Origin: an uncultured Lachnospiraceae bacterium
GTDB lineage: Bacteria > Bacillota > Clostridia > Lachnospirales > Lachnospiraceae
Reading direction: 5' to 3'
Length of the DNA stretch: 38,564 bases
NCBI GenBank assembly: GCA_910577655.1
Contig: CAJTOW010000024.1
Coordinates: forward strand, 1 to 38,564
Part shown: positions 31,467 to 38,564 of the stretch, in pieces
How positions within the stretch are numbered: position 1 is the stretch's first letter
Layout: every line of letters starts with the position of its first letter
Notes under the pieces: generated by a model
Database searches by the model: none
Told to the model about the DNA's origin: nothing
The model's input: only the letters and a program-made list of their open reading frames with translations
Position numbers and translations under genes: made by a program

Positions 31467-31579
31467 CAGGTGTACCGCGGGAGTAATGATAAAAAGGATT
31501 GATTTGCTGTGGGTTCAAGTCCCACCGGTTTTGGAAACCGTAACTCAATTGGTAGAGTGATCAATGAATGTGACACCTG
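31467..31579 (+). ncRNA. Y-RNA-like noncoding RNA with circularly permuted tRNA mimic
   Basis: Elements in order: outer stem CAGGTGT (31467-31473) with ACACCTG (31573-31579); inner stem ATTGAT (31498-31503) with ATCAAT (31560-31565); T-arm GTGGG-TTCAAGT-CCCAC (31509-31525); acceptor-like hairpin CGGTTT-TGG-AAACCG (31526-31540); T8-A9; D-arm ACTC-AATTGGTA-GAGT (31543-31558). The GG of the D-loop and TTC of the T-loop can form the normal elbow, and A15/T48 can form a Levitt pair. The order T-arm, closed acceptor, D-arm, with the RNA ends forming the stem where an anticodon arm would be, is that of YrlA-type bacterial Y RNAs. No CCA end or anticodon exists. True transcript ends are unknown. Confidence 0.8.
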
Positions 31580-31933
31580 TCCAGTGTCTCCAAACACAAG
31601 CAGGACGGAGGAAAGGAGTACTCCAGACAGCGGCCCCAAAAGGCCGGGGAAGAATCTGCGCAGCAGATGATCCCATCCTTTGAGGCGGCATCAGCAGAAA
31701 ACGGCCATGTGCAGGCAGCACCTTCAGGGGGCATGCAGCTTCCACGTTCCAGACAAGATAGAAGAGCTGGAAAACCGAACCTGCATAAACCCTGGAACCT
31801 GCCGGCCCGCCAGTTTCCCTGCGGAGTACTTCCTGGAATCTGTCGTTACGGCCTGACTGACAAAAAAGCGTCGCACAAAACCAGGAACAGTGAGATTTCA
31901 GAAATACATTCGTTAAGATGGGAGGATAAAACG
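31580..31933 (+). other. Leader between the Y-like RNA and the slipin gene
   Basis: No gene is supported here. It holds short palindromes (GGAGTACTCC; ATCTGC-GCA-GCAGAT at 31654-31668; a GGCC/GGCC pair near 31630) but no T-run terminator, so transcription through the RNA into the slipin gene is possible. Confidence 0.5.
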
Positions 31934-33043
31934 ATGAAGTATATTTTAAACCAGAACCAGTGTGGATTTCTGATGAAGCATGGATGCTTCGTGAAGACCT
32001 TGTACCAGGGAACCTACCAGTATTTCAAAGCCCTGGGATATGAGATTGTGGTGGAGGAGATGGAGGGACTGGTGGGTTTTAAGAAGGCACCAAAGGAGGT
32101 ACTCCTGGCGGATGAGGCATTTGTTGGCCGGGTGCTGGAGGCCAGGGTGCCGGAAGGCTTCTTAGGGATCCTTCGGGAGAACGGTGTGGTGAAAAAAGTG
32201 GGCACCGAACCGCTTACCCTCTACTGGAATCACTGGGGCCGTTACACCTTCGAGCTTCTGGATATGCGGTCACCGGAGATGGATGAGGCCATGACCCGTT
32301 CCTGTCTGGCCATGATTCCGTTAAAATACTACAAGAAGATCGAGGTTCAGCCGGGAGAGGCAGGTCTCCTTTACTTTGACTGGCGTCTGGTGAAGGAGCT
32401 GCATCCGGGAACCTATTACTACTGGACCCATGGGGCCGATGTGGTAGGCCGGATCGTGGATCTGAAGACCAAAACCCTTGAGGTCAACGGCCAGGAGATC
32501 CTGACCGCAGACCGGATCGCCATCCGCCTGAATCTGATCTGCAGCTACCGGGTGGTAGATGCGAAGCGGATGGTGGAGACCATCCGCCAGCTGGAGAACC
32601 AGCTGTACGGATGTGTGCAGCTGATTATCCGGGAGTATGTGGGCCGCTACCGTCTGGATGAGCTGCTGGAGCAGAAGGAGGAGATCTCAGGATACATACA
32701 CAAGCGCCTTATGGAGGTGCAGGAGGAGTATTGTGTGGAGTTTCTGAATTCGGGTATCAAGGATATCATCCTGCCGGGTGAGATCCGGGATATCATGAAC
32801 ACTGTGCTGGTGGCAGAGCGCAGGGCCCAGGCCAATGTGATCACAAGGCGGGAGGAGGTGGCCTCCACCCGTTCCCTTCTGAATACGGCTAAGCTCATGG
32901 ATGAGAACAGGACACTCTACAAGCTCAAGGAGCTGGAGTGCCTGGAGCGGATCTGCGCCCAGGTGGGGAATATCAATGTGGCAGGCGGTGGCGCGCTCTT
33001 GGAGCAGCTTAAGGCGCTGATGGGGAAGGAGGAAAGCGCATAA
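31934..33043 (+). CDS. Slipin (SPFH/band-7 family) of RNA-repair locus
   Basis: A 369-residue SPFH/stomatin-like protein. Core segments are YYKKIEVQPGEAGLLYFDWR, LHPGTYYYWTHGADVVGRIV, KTLEVNGQEILTADRIAIRL and the helical region LGRYRLDELLEQKEEISGYI-like, then VLVAERRAQANVITRREEVA. The ATG at 31934 is set by ATGGGAGGA just upstream. Unlike membrane slipins, no clear N-terminal transmembrane helix is seen; a ~100-residue N-terminal domain precedes the SPFH part. Slipins of this type are found next to rtcB and Y RNA genes in RNA-repair loci, and here it follows both. Its molecular role is not known. Confidence 0.85.
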   Translation: MKYILNQNQCGFLMKHGCFVKTLYQGTYQYFKALGYEIVVEEMEGLVGFKKAPKEVLLADEAFVGRVLEARVPEGFLGILRENGVVKKVGTEPLTLYWNHWGRYTFELLDMRSPEMDEAMTRSCLAMIPLKYYKKIEVQPGEAGLLYFDWRLVKELHPGTYYYWTHGADVVGRIVDLKTKTLEVNGQEILTADRIAIRLNLICSYRVVDAKRMVETIRQLENQLYGCVQLIIREYVGRYRLDELLEQKEEISGYIHKRLMEVQEEYCVEFLNSGIKDIILPGEIRDIMNTVLVAERRAQANVITRREEVASTRSLLNTAKLMDENRTLYKLKELECLERICAQVGNINVAGGGALLEQLKALMGKEESA

Positions 33044-33068
33044 GAAAAGTCAGGCCTCCCTCTGAAAC

Positions 33069-33320
33069 TTATCCTGCCTGGAATGCTTCTGTAAGCAGCC
33101 GGATCATATCATGTGTGTACGTTGGCATGAAGCTGTCCTTTCTGACAGCAGCGTAAATGGGAATATACAGATCGGAATAGCCCGTCTCGAAACAGGAGAT
33201 GGGCTTTTCGTACTGGAAATGACAGATATAGCTCTGGTAATTAAAAGAAATGCCATATCCGCATAACTCCGCAGGGACTGGCTGGGTTTCTGCAGGATAA
33301 ACCGTTCTCCCTCCAGGTAC
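33069..33320 (-). pseudogene. C-terminal remnant of a LysR-family regulator
   Basis: The minus strand reads PAELCGYGISFNYQSYICHF, EKPISCFETG and IYAAVRKDSFMPTYTHDMIR to a TAA at 33069. This matches the end of LysR effector domains. Helix-turn-helix and first effector subdomain are absent, because the homology stops near 33320 where remnants of a plus-strand gene begin. It is a deletion product. Confidence 0.6.
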
Positions 33321-33329
33321 TTTAAATCC

Positions 33330-33491
33330 GGCCAGACATATGTAGATGCGGGAAAGAGCAGACAGGCCCATGCCTGTGTGATCTATGGGGCGAAAATCCT
33401 GGCTGGTACAGTCTGTGATCTGATCACAGAACCGGCATTGCTGGCACAGGTGAAGAAGGAGTTCCGGAAAAATAAAGAGGTATACCGGTAG
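33330..33491 (+). pseudogene. C-terminal remnant of an M20 amidohydrolase (AbgB-like)
   Basis: The plus strand reads HACVIYGAKILAGTVCDLIT, EPALLAQVKKEF and a TAG at 33489-33491, like the end of M20 aminobenzoyl-glutamate hydrolases (IGHKGM.YAAKV.AGTA.DL pattern). The catalytic part is lost. It is divergent from the LysR remnant, as expected of a regulator-target pair. Confidence 0.5.
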
Positions 33492-33569
33492 ACAGCCCTG
33501 GGCAATCACAAGGGCAGTCACATCAGAAAACCGGAGACAAATTCCACAAACAGACAGGAGGTAGGAGCT

Positions 33570-34427
33570 ATGAATCAAAATACAAGGAAGGATCATTTGA
33601 AAAAGGGAATCTGCCTGCTGGCGGGAGCTTTCGTGTACGGAATAGGAACCCACTGTTTTGTGGTGCCGGCCAATATCGCGCCGGGGGGCGCCGCAGGTCT
33701 GGCGCTGATCATAAATTATGTATGTGGAATGCCGGTGGGACTTCTGACTATGGTGCTGAATGTGCCGCTGCTGATTCTGGCGTGGTTTTTGCTGAGCAGG
33801 AGGTTTGTCTTTACCACCAGCATTGCGTGCGCAGTTACTTCTGTAATTCTGGATGCTGTGATTGCCCCGGTATTTCCGGCGTACAGCGGAGACCGTTTTT
33901 TAAGCAGCCTGTTTGGGGGAATCCTGGTGGGCGTTGGTATGGCCTTTATATTTATGACCGGATCGACCACAGGAGGGACAGATATTCTGGGATACATTCT
34001 CCAGAAGAAAAAACCGCACATTTCCATAGGCAAAGCGTTGTTAATGGTGGATGGGGTAGTCCTGCTCTTATCTGTATATGTATTCCAGAATGTGGAAGCA
34101 GGGCTTTTCGGGTTGATTTGCCTGTTTGCCCAGACAAGGGTTATGGATATGATCATTTATGGAAATGACCGGGGAAGTATGGTGACAATTATAACAAATT
34201 CCCCGCAGGAGATTATGCGGGGAATACTGGAAGAGCTGGAGCGCAGTGCCACCATTCTCAATGCAAAGGGAGCTTATAGCGGAAGTGACCGGAAGGTTCT
34301 TTTGTGCAGCATCAGGAAGAACCAGTTTTACAAGCTGAAACAGATTATTTATTCTGCCGATCCTGGCGCATTTACCATGGTTACAGAGACTACGGAGGTA
34401 TTTGGGGAAGGTTTTAAAGAAATATAA
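33570..34427 (+). CDS. yitT: YitT family membrane protein (DUF161 + DUF2179)
   Basis: 285 residues with five or six hydrophobic helices (GICLLAGAFVYGIGTHCFVV; PVGLLTMVLNVPLLILAWFL; LSSLFGGILVGVGMAFIFMT), the family motif GSTTGGTDILG and a cytoplasmic C-terminal DUF2179 domain (MVTIITNSPQEIMRGILEEL; FTMVTETTEVFGEGF). The length is typical. AGGAGGTAGGAG precedes the ATG. The family is common in Firmicutes and its function is unproven. It converges with the next gene with a 1-bp gap. Confidence 0.9.
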   Translation: MNQNTRKDHLKKGICLLAGAFVYGIGTHCFVVPANIAPGGAAGLALIINYVCGMPVGLLTMVLNVPLLILAWFLLSRRFVFTTSIACAVTSVILDAVIAPVFPAYSGDRFLSSLFGGILVGVGMAFIFMTGSTTGGTDILGYILQKKKPHISIGKALLMVDGVVLLLSVYVFQNVEAGLFGLICLFAQTRVMDMIIYGNDRGSMVTIITNSPQEIMRGILEELERSATILNAKGAYSGSDRKVLLCSIRKNQFYKLKQIIYSADPGAFTMVTETTEVFGEGFKEI

Positions 34428-34428
34428 T

Positions 34429-35580
34429 TCACTGGATCGTCCCACTTGCATCCGCCCACCTTCCATTAGGCACATTCCGGTTGACCCAGAGGATGCCGGA
34501 ATTGGGATCCAGATAGTAAAGTTTGCCATTGACATTCTGGTAGCCGGTGCGCATGGCTCCTCTGGTTCCGTCGGAAATGGGATTGAAATAATACCAGGCG
34601 CCGGAGATATTCTGCCATCCCGTCTTCATGGCGCCTTTTGTGCCGTCGGATATGGGATTTAAGTAGAACCAGTTGTTGTCCACATAGATGAATCCGGTCT
34701 TCATGTAATAATTGTCCCCCAGATAGAACCAGTTGTTGTCCACATACAGCCATGTGCTGCGGGCCAGACCGCCGCCTGCCGTTCTATAGGTCCACCCGGC
34801 CTGGTCCTGGACCCAGCCCGTCTGCACGGAGGAACCGTTAGATGGGCCGGAACCGGTAGGGCCGGGGACACTGCCGGTATAGACATAATTCTCGGCAATG
34901 GAGCATTCCTCTGACTTGTCGGTCCAGGCGCCCTTTGTGCTGTCCGAATCGCATAGCCCCCGGACCCGGAACATATAGTCACCGGCTTTGGTCATATATG
35001 GGTAGAAATTATAATGGTTGTTGCTGGTAGTGACGGTGGTGACCAGGATGCTGCCCCTGTAGAGCCGGACTTCATACCGGTCCGCATCAGGGATCTCCGA
35101 CCATTCGGCATCCGTTCCTTCCCAGTAATAATCATCGATCTCCTCCAGGGGGCCGGTGACTTTTTTCAATTTGATCTGCACCAGAAGGCTGTCGCCGCTG
35201 TCCTGAACCTTCTTGGATTTTAGCTGGCTGCCGGAGCCGGAGGTGGTCACCTTGGTGGAGGTGGTAAAACGGTATTTATCCGTATCCTTGACGGAAAGCT
35301 CCAGCTGGATCACGGGGATCTCCCCCCGGATCCACACAGTATCCTCCGGGTCATAATAGGTGGCGGGATCCGAGATCTCGATCCGCTCATCTGCCAGGGT
35401 GACGGTGACGGAACCGATATCCTCCCCGGCCTCCGGCTTGGAGTCGTAGGCCACGGTCAGCTTCACGCTGGTGATTTTTTCCTTCTGGGTGGCGGCATAG
35501 GCCGGCAGGCTGAGTACAAGAATCAAAAACAGAATCACTAAGGCGGCTGCAGATTTCTGCATTTTCAGGTAACGCTTCAT
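34429..35580 (-). CDS. Secreted protein with choline-binding-type cell-wall repeats
   Basis: 383 residues. A signal peptide (SAAALVILFLILVLSLPAYA, cleaved near residue 30) is followed by a beta-rich region (about 35-130), a fibronectin-like segment (about 145-230; YEVRLYRGSILVTTV) and, after a Ser/Gly/Pro linker, about five CW_binding_1 repeats (260-375; WLYVDNNWFYLGDNYYMKTG, GWQNISGAWYYFNPISDGT). The repeats anchor proteins to teichoic-acid choline or similar wall polymers. GGAGAG precedes the ATG. The binding target is unknown. Confidence 0.88.
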   Translation of the reverse strand: MKRYLKMQKSAAALVILFLILVLSLPAYAATQKEKITSVKLTVAYDSKPEAGEDIGSVTVTLADERIEISDPATYYDPEDTVWIRGEIPVIQLELSVKDTDKYRFTTSTKVTTSGSGSQLKSKKVQDSGDSLLVQIKLKKVTGPLEEIDDYYWEGTDAEWSEIPDADRYEVRLYRGSILVTTVTTSNNHYNFYPYMTKAGDYMFRVRGLCDSDSTKGAWTDKSEECSIAENYVYTGSVPGPTGSGPSNGSSVQTGWVQDQAGWTYRTAGGGLARSTWLYVDNNWFYLGDNYYMKTGFIYVDNNWFYLNPISDGTKGAMKTGWQNISGAWYYFNPISDGTRGAMRTGYQNVNGKLYYLDPNSGILWVNRNVPNGRWADASGTIQ

Positions 35581-35669
35581 GACAATCTCTCCTTTCCAGA
35601 TAGATTATTGTGTCAATTATCTCGTTCTGCATATTTCAAAATTGTTTCACTTGATATAGAAAAAGATAA

Positions 35670-35690
35670 ACCCTGGAACCGTTCCAGGGT
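35670..35690 (-). terminator. Terminator after the LysR remnant
   Basis: ACCCTGGAAC-C-GTTCCAGGGT, perfect 10-bp arms. On the minus strand it is followed by TTTATCTTTTTC. The core resembles the LacI operator arms but has odd symmetry, so a terminator reading is preferred. Confidence 0.65.
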
Positions 35691-35700
35691 CAATAGGAGA

Positions 35701-36003
35701 CTATGCTTTGTAAGAAATCTTAGGGTTTGTGTAATATTCGTCACAAAAATATGCAGAATGTTGCCACCAGCTATATTCATGGGGCGCATAGGCGGCAGTG
35801 CATTTGCGGGTGCAGGCCATATGCTCAAGTATGCAGAAGTCCAGCTTCTGGCTGCTGTTGAGCAGGGTTTCATTCATTTGCAGGATAGAGCCGGAGAGCA
35901 GCTGGATTCCCAGCCCCTGCAGGGCAAGGTGTAACCCTATATTCAGATTACTGATGGGATTGCCGTGTAGCCGGACTTGGCGGAAATTCTTATCCGGTAG
36001 GTC
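35701..36003 (-). pseudogene. C-terminal remnant of a second LysR-family regulator
   Basis: From about 36003 the minus strand reads LPDKNFRQVRLHGNPISNLN, LALQGLGIQLLSGSILQMNE and LTRKC-like MACTRKCTAAYAPHEYSW to a TAG at 35701-35703, the pattern of the last ~90 residues of LysR effector domains. The DNA-binding domain and most of the effector domain are missing. It ends where the plus-strand transporter remnant begins. Confidence 0.6.
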
Positions 36004-36191
36004 TGATGATCCTGATCCAGGCAGCGTGTCTGTCCGCGTTTATGACTCCTATGGCCACCGGCGCAGTTCCCTATATCATGGATCTGGGCGGTTACAATCA
36101 GGGGCATATGATAAAGCAGGGGATTCTTTTCTCTGTGGTGGCTTGTGTTGTATCCGTGGGCTGGATCATGACGGTCTTTCCGATCTTGTAA
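36000..36191 (+). pseudogene. C-terminal remnant of a DASS/SLC13-type anion transporter
   Basis: Reads SAFMTPMATGAVPYIMDLGG, then HMIKQGILFSVVACVVSVGW to a TAA. MTPMAT.AVP.IM..GGY is the C-terminal signature of divalent anion:sodium symporters. Only the last helices remain. It is divergent from the LysR remnant, again a regulator-target pair collapsed by deletion. Confidence 0.65.
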
Positions 36192-36267
36192 CAGGATCGG
36201 AAAACCGGAGGACCGGAAGTCCGTGTGGTTCTTGGTTTGCATGAAGTCAGCGGGACAGGGGGCAGGT

Positions 36268-36606
36268 TTATTCATATAAGATCACCGCAGTGATCAGCAT
36301 ATCCTCATCACCGGTATTTTCAATTCCATGCCAGTCTCCTGGCTGCATGCTTCCTGCCTGACCTGCGTGGATGGGCTGGGGCTGGCCGTTGAGGGTGAAG
36401 ATCCCTTCGCCTTTCAGCACATAATAGATCTCCCTCTTTCCCACATGCTGGTGCTCCCCAATAGAGCTGTCAGGATGGAGCACGATGGAGATGAAGGCCT
36501 CCGCCCGTCCTCCCAGCTCTTTCTCCTCCATAACAATGTGAAGCTCTCCGGTGCCTTTCCCGCCCATGCGGTTCTCGAATGGGATTATTTTTTCTGTGTA
36601 GATCAT
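36268..36606 (-). CDS. Small cupin-domain protein
   Basis: A 112-residue single-domain cupin. Motif 1 is GEHQHVGKREIYYVLKGEG (two His and one Glu metal ligands, about 50-68) and motif 2 includes PGDWHGIEN with the third His. It starts inside the Uma2 gene end (ATGA overlap), with GGAGG as ribosome-binding site. The ligand is not predictable. Confidence 0.88.
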   Translation of the reverse strand: MIYTEKIIPFENRMGGKGTGELHIVMEEKELGGRAEAFISIVLHPDSSIGEHQHVGKREIYYVLKGEGIFTLNGQPQPIHAGQAGSMQPGDWHGIENTGDEDMLITAVILYE

Positions 36607-37175
36607 AATTCATTACCTCCTGACCCGGACATACCGGAAAGGTTGATAAGCAGGTCATCATAGATATTGACCTTGATAATGGAATCAAAAGGATATGGAA
36701 CGCTCACGATATTCTCCTCAAAATAGTTTACACTAACGGTTTTTCTTCCGGGATCTACGATCCAGTATTCACGCACTCCGGCATTTTTGTAGTAGTATAA
36801 TTTGCGGATATAATCATCTGCCGGATTGCCAGGGGAAACAATTTCAATGATGAAATCCGGGGCGCCATTGCAGCGCTTTCCATCCAGTTTATCTTTGTCA
36901 CAGATAACCATAATGTCAGGCTGAACAATGGTAAGAGGCTTGTCGGATAGCTTTACATCAAAGGGAGCGGTAAAGACCTGACATACTCCTTTTTTGCTTT
37001 TGATGTAGTTGTAGATGATATTGGACAGTTCCATAGATAAGGCCTGGTGTATCTGTGAAGGACTGGCCATATCATAAAGAATGCCATCAAAAACCTCTGC
37101 TCTTTTTTCTTCCGGAAGAGCCTCGTACTGCTCCAGAGTGACTGGCTCTGGCTGCGGTTGTAATGCTGGCGGCAT
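36603..37175 (-). CDS. Uma2 family protein (DUF820, PD-(D/E)xK endonuclease fold)
   Basis: 190 residues from the ATG at 37175 (AAAGGAG upstream; an earlier ATG at 37229 lacks one). Landmarks are VQPDIMVICDKDKLDG, APDFIIEIVSPGNPADDYIR and the K-bearing helix KLYYYKNAGVREYWIVDP, which together form the Uma2 core. Uma2 proteins are abundant in cyanobacteria and also occur in Clostridia. Nuclease activity is assumed from the fold. It forms a two-gene operon with the cupin. Confidence 0.88.
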   Translation of the reverse strand: MPPALQPQPEPVTLEQYEALPEEKRAEVFDGILYDMASPSQIHQALSMELSNIIYNYIKSKKGVCQVFTAPFDVKLSDKPLTIVQPDIMVICDKDKLDGKRCNGAPDFIIEIVSPGNPADDYIRKLYYYKNAGVREYWIVDPGRKTVSVNYFEENIVSVPYPFDSIIKVNIYDDLLINLSGMSGSGGNEL

Positions 37176-37264
37176 AAAATACACTCCTTTCCTGGTTATA
37201 AGAATACCATACACAACAATCCATAACAAGTCAAGCTATCCGGACATAACAGTCCAGACGGGCC

Positions 37265-37295
37265 ATAGCAGTTCAGACATTACCTGAACTATTAC
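37265..37295. repeat. Family A palindrome overlapping the amidohydrolase stop
   Basis: ATAGCAGTTCA (37265-37275), loop GACATTACC, TGAACTATTAC (37285-37295). The minus-strand TGA at 37273-37275 ends the amidohydrolase, whose last residues NSSGNV are encoded by the repeat. A partial extra arm (ATAACAGTCCAGAC) lies just upstream. Confidence 0.7.
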
Positions 37296-38564
37296 AACTG
37301 AACACCTTCCGCCCTCCAAGATAAGTAGCGCAGACAGAAATATCCCTGATTTCACATGCCGGAACATCGAAAGGATTTTTGTCCAGGATCACGAAATCTG
37401 CCAGCATACCTGGCCGGATCTGCCCCTTAATCTGTTCCTCAAAGCTGGCAAAGGCACCCTTGATGGTATAGCTGTCCAGGGCTTCCTGGACGGTGAAGGC
37501 CTGGTCAGGAAGGTAGGTGCGGGAAACCGCGCACTGGATCCCGGCCAGTACATTGGGGGGTTCTACCGGACAGTCGCTTCCGTTGCTGACGGAAACACCC
37601 ATTTCCATAAGGGACTTCCAATTGTAGCTGGTGGCTGCCAGCTCCCTTCCCACCCGGTCTTCCACAATGCGGCTGTCATAGTCCAGGAAGATGCTCTGGG
37701 CGTAGACATGGAGGTTCAGATCCCTGATTTTTGTTAATTGCTCCAGGCGGGTGATCTGACAGTGGACAACGCCGTGGCGGTGATCCTTCCGGGGGTATGC
37801 TGCCAGGGCTTTTTCCAGGGCCAGAAGCACCTGGTCTAAGCAGGCGTCACCGATGGCGTGGGTGGCAGTCTGCATACCGGCAGCGTGGGCATAAGCGATC
37901 ATGTCCTCCAGGACTTCCTGGGAGAAGACCGGGAAACCGCAGGTGGAGGGATCATCGGCATAGGAGCGGCTTAAGAAGGCGGTCCGGGAACCCAGGGAGC
38001 CATCTCCCAGCATTTTCAGCGGCCCAATCCGGAACATGGAGCTGCCGGTACCTGTGAGACGGCCGGCATGAACAAACTCCCGGAGCTGGTCCGGACTGGT
38101 AAAATTGCACTGTTCGTAGATACGGACCGTCAGTTCCCCGGCCTCTTCCAGCTCCCGGTAAGCCTCATTTACCAGTTGCCATGGTACCTGGCGGAAGACG
38201 CAGTAATCGTCGGTCTGGCAGCTGGTGATGCCGTAGGAATTGAGGGCTTTGCAGGCGGTCAGGATCATCCTTTTCAGATCATCCTTTGACGGAACCGGCA
38301 TGACGCGGTAAATCAGGTTCATGGCGTTGTCGAAAAGCCTGCCATTGGGAACCAGGTAAGATCCGCCGGTCTGCTGACTGCTGTCCTTATGCGGTCTGGC
38401 ACATTCCGTCCCGATCCTTCCGCCTTCCGGCTGGAGCGTATCCCCGGTGATTCCGGCCAACTCCAGGGCCCGGCTGTTGGCCACAAGGCAATGGCCGCAG
38501 CAGCGGACGATGCAGATGGGAATCTCTGTGGAGATCCGGTCCAGATCGTGACGGTCCGGCATAC
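37273..38564 (-). CDS. YtcJ-like amidohydrolase, N-terminus beyond the window
   Basis: About 430 C-terminal residues of an amidohydrolase of the YtcJ/LAF3 type; full-length members have about 530-550. Visible are KMLGDGSLGSRTAFLS, the histidine blocks TATHAIGDACLDQVL and GVVHCQ, the aspartate block SNGSDCPVEPPNVLAGIQ, and the C-terminal GQIRPGMLADFVILDKNPFD. The N-terminal HxH metal motif would lie outside. The final residues and the stop codon come from a family A palindrome. The substrate is unknown; the family acts on N-acyl or amide compounds. Confidence 0.88.
   Translation of the reverse strand, partial: MPDRHDLDRISTEIPICIVRCCGHCLVANSRALELAGITGDTLQPEGGRIGTECARPHKDSSQQTGGSYLVPNGRLFDNAMNLIYRVMPVPSKDDLKRMILTACKALNSYGITSCQTDDYCVFRQVPWQLVNEAYRELEEAGELTVRIYEQCNFTSPDQLREFVHAGRLTGTGSSMFRIGPLKMLGDGSLGSRTAFLSRSYADDPSTCGFPVFSQEVLEDMIAYAHAAGMQTATHAIGDACLDQVLLALEKALAAYPRKDHRHGVVHCQITRLEQLTKIRDLNLHVYAQSIFLDYDSRIVEDRVGRELAATSYNWKSLMEMGVSVSNGSDCPVEPPNVLAGIQCAVSRTYLPDQAFTVQEALDSYTIKGAFASFEEQIKGQIRPGMLADFVILDKNPFDVPACEIRDISVCATYLGGRKVFSCNSSGNV

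Noticed and set aside
31509..31558. A normal tRNA gene
   Set aside because: T-arm and D-arm are canonical but in reversed order, with a closed acceptor hairpin and no anticodon arm or CCA end, so it is not an ordinary tRNA. Called as a Y-RNA-like mimic instead.
31667..31933. N-terminal extension of the slipin gene
   Set aside because: The frame is open, but ATGGGAGGA directly precedes the ATG at 31934, and the extension is low-quality sequence with no domain.
35674..35686. A further LacI-type operator (TGGAACCGTTCCA)
   Set aside because: It has 13 rather than 14 bases, lies inside a longer perfect stem with a T-rich tail, and precedes no intact gene, so it is better read as a terminator.
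35943..36275. 110-codon minus-strand frame
   Set aside because: It overlaps the LysR and DASS remnants in another frame and shows no family pattern.

Overview
The window looks like a chromosome segment of a gut Lachnospiraceae (Enterocloster / Clostridium clostridioforme type). The basis is mid-range GC, Firmicutes-style Shine-Dalgarno sites, a shared MsmK-type ATPase, YesL/DUF624, RpiR, YitT and choline-binding-repeat proteins, TRAP and CUT1 carbohydrate transporters, and several families of dispersed intergenic palindromes. Species assignment is inference.

Left part (1-19.4 kb), carbohydrate uptake. A minus-strand group (yesL, msmK, a BMP-like protein, a phosphoesterase) faces a plus-strand ABC sugar transporter (binding protein plus two permeases), a LacI regulator and an intracellular GH32 fructosidase. 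Near-identical TGGAAC..GTTCCA palindromes lie before yesL, the binding-protein gene and the GH32 gene, so this is probably one LacI-controlled fructoside regulon that borrows MsmK as its ATPase. A WYL regulator converges on GH32. Next comes a second LacI gene with its own palindromes (GGAAATCGATTTCC), then a TRAP transporter (dctP, dctQ, dctM), an L-fucose-isomerase-like enzyme and a class I mannose-6-phosphate isomerase.

Middle part (19.4-27.3 kb), ADP-ribose genes and a mobile cassette. A NUDIX/NrtR-like regulator and a distant NADAR + PARG-like operon share a 50-bp promoter/operator block in which the palindrome TGATAATATCA sits at the same distance from TTGACA. This suggests an ADP-ribose-sensing regulon that removes ADP-ribose from nucleic acid or protein. 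Between them lie a MITE-like element, an RpiR regulator and a deletion scar joining a PTS EIIC to the tail of a GH4-like enzyme. Just behind the PARG-like gene is an AT-rich cassette (RecF/OLD-type ATPase plus a small PD-(D/E)xK-like protein) bracketed by 61-bp direct repeats. It is a candidate defence module.

Right part (27.3-33 kb), RNA repair. A WYL regulator and an XRE regulator precede rtcB (RNA ligase), a noncoding RNA and a slipin gene. The RNA reads as a circularly permuted tRNA mimic: T-arm, closed acceptor hairpin, D-arm, and outer stems made by its ends. This is the architecture of bacterial Y RNAs (YrlA type). rtcB and the RNA share a conserved 46-bp upstream block. No Ro60 gene is visible in the window.

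Far right (33-38.6 kb): two scars where a divergent LysR/target pair has collapsed (LysR/M20 hydrolase and LysR/DASS transporter), a YitT protein, a secreted choline-binding-repeat protein, a Uma2-cupin pair, and a YtcJ-like amidohydrolase cut by the window edge. At least three families of dispersed palindromes occur, and some copies supply the stop codon of the adjacent gene.
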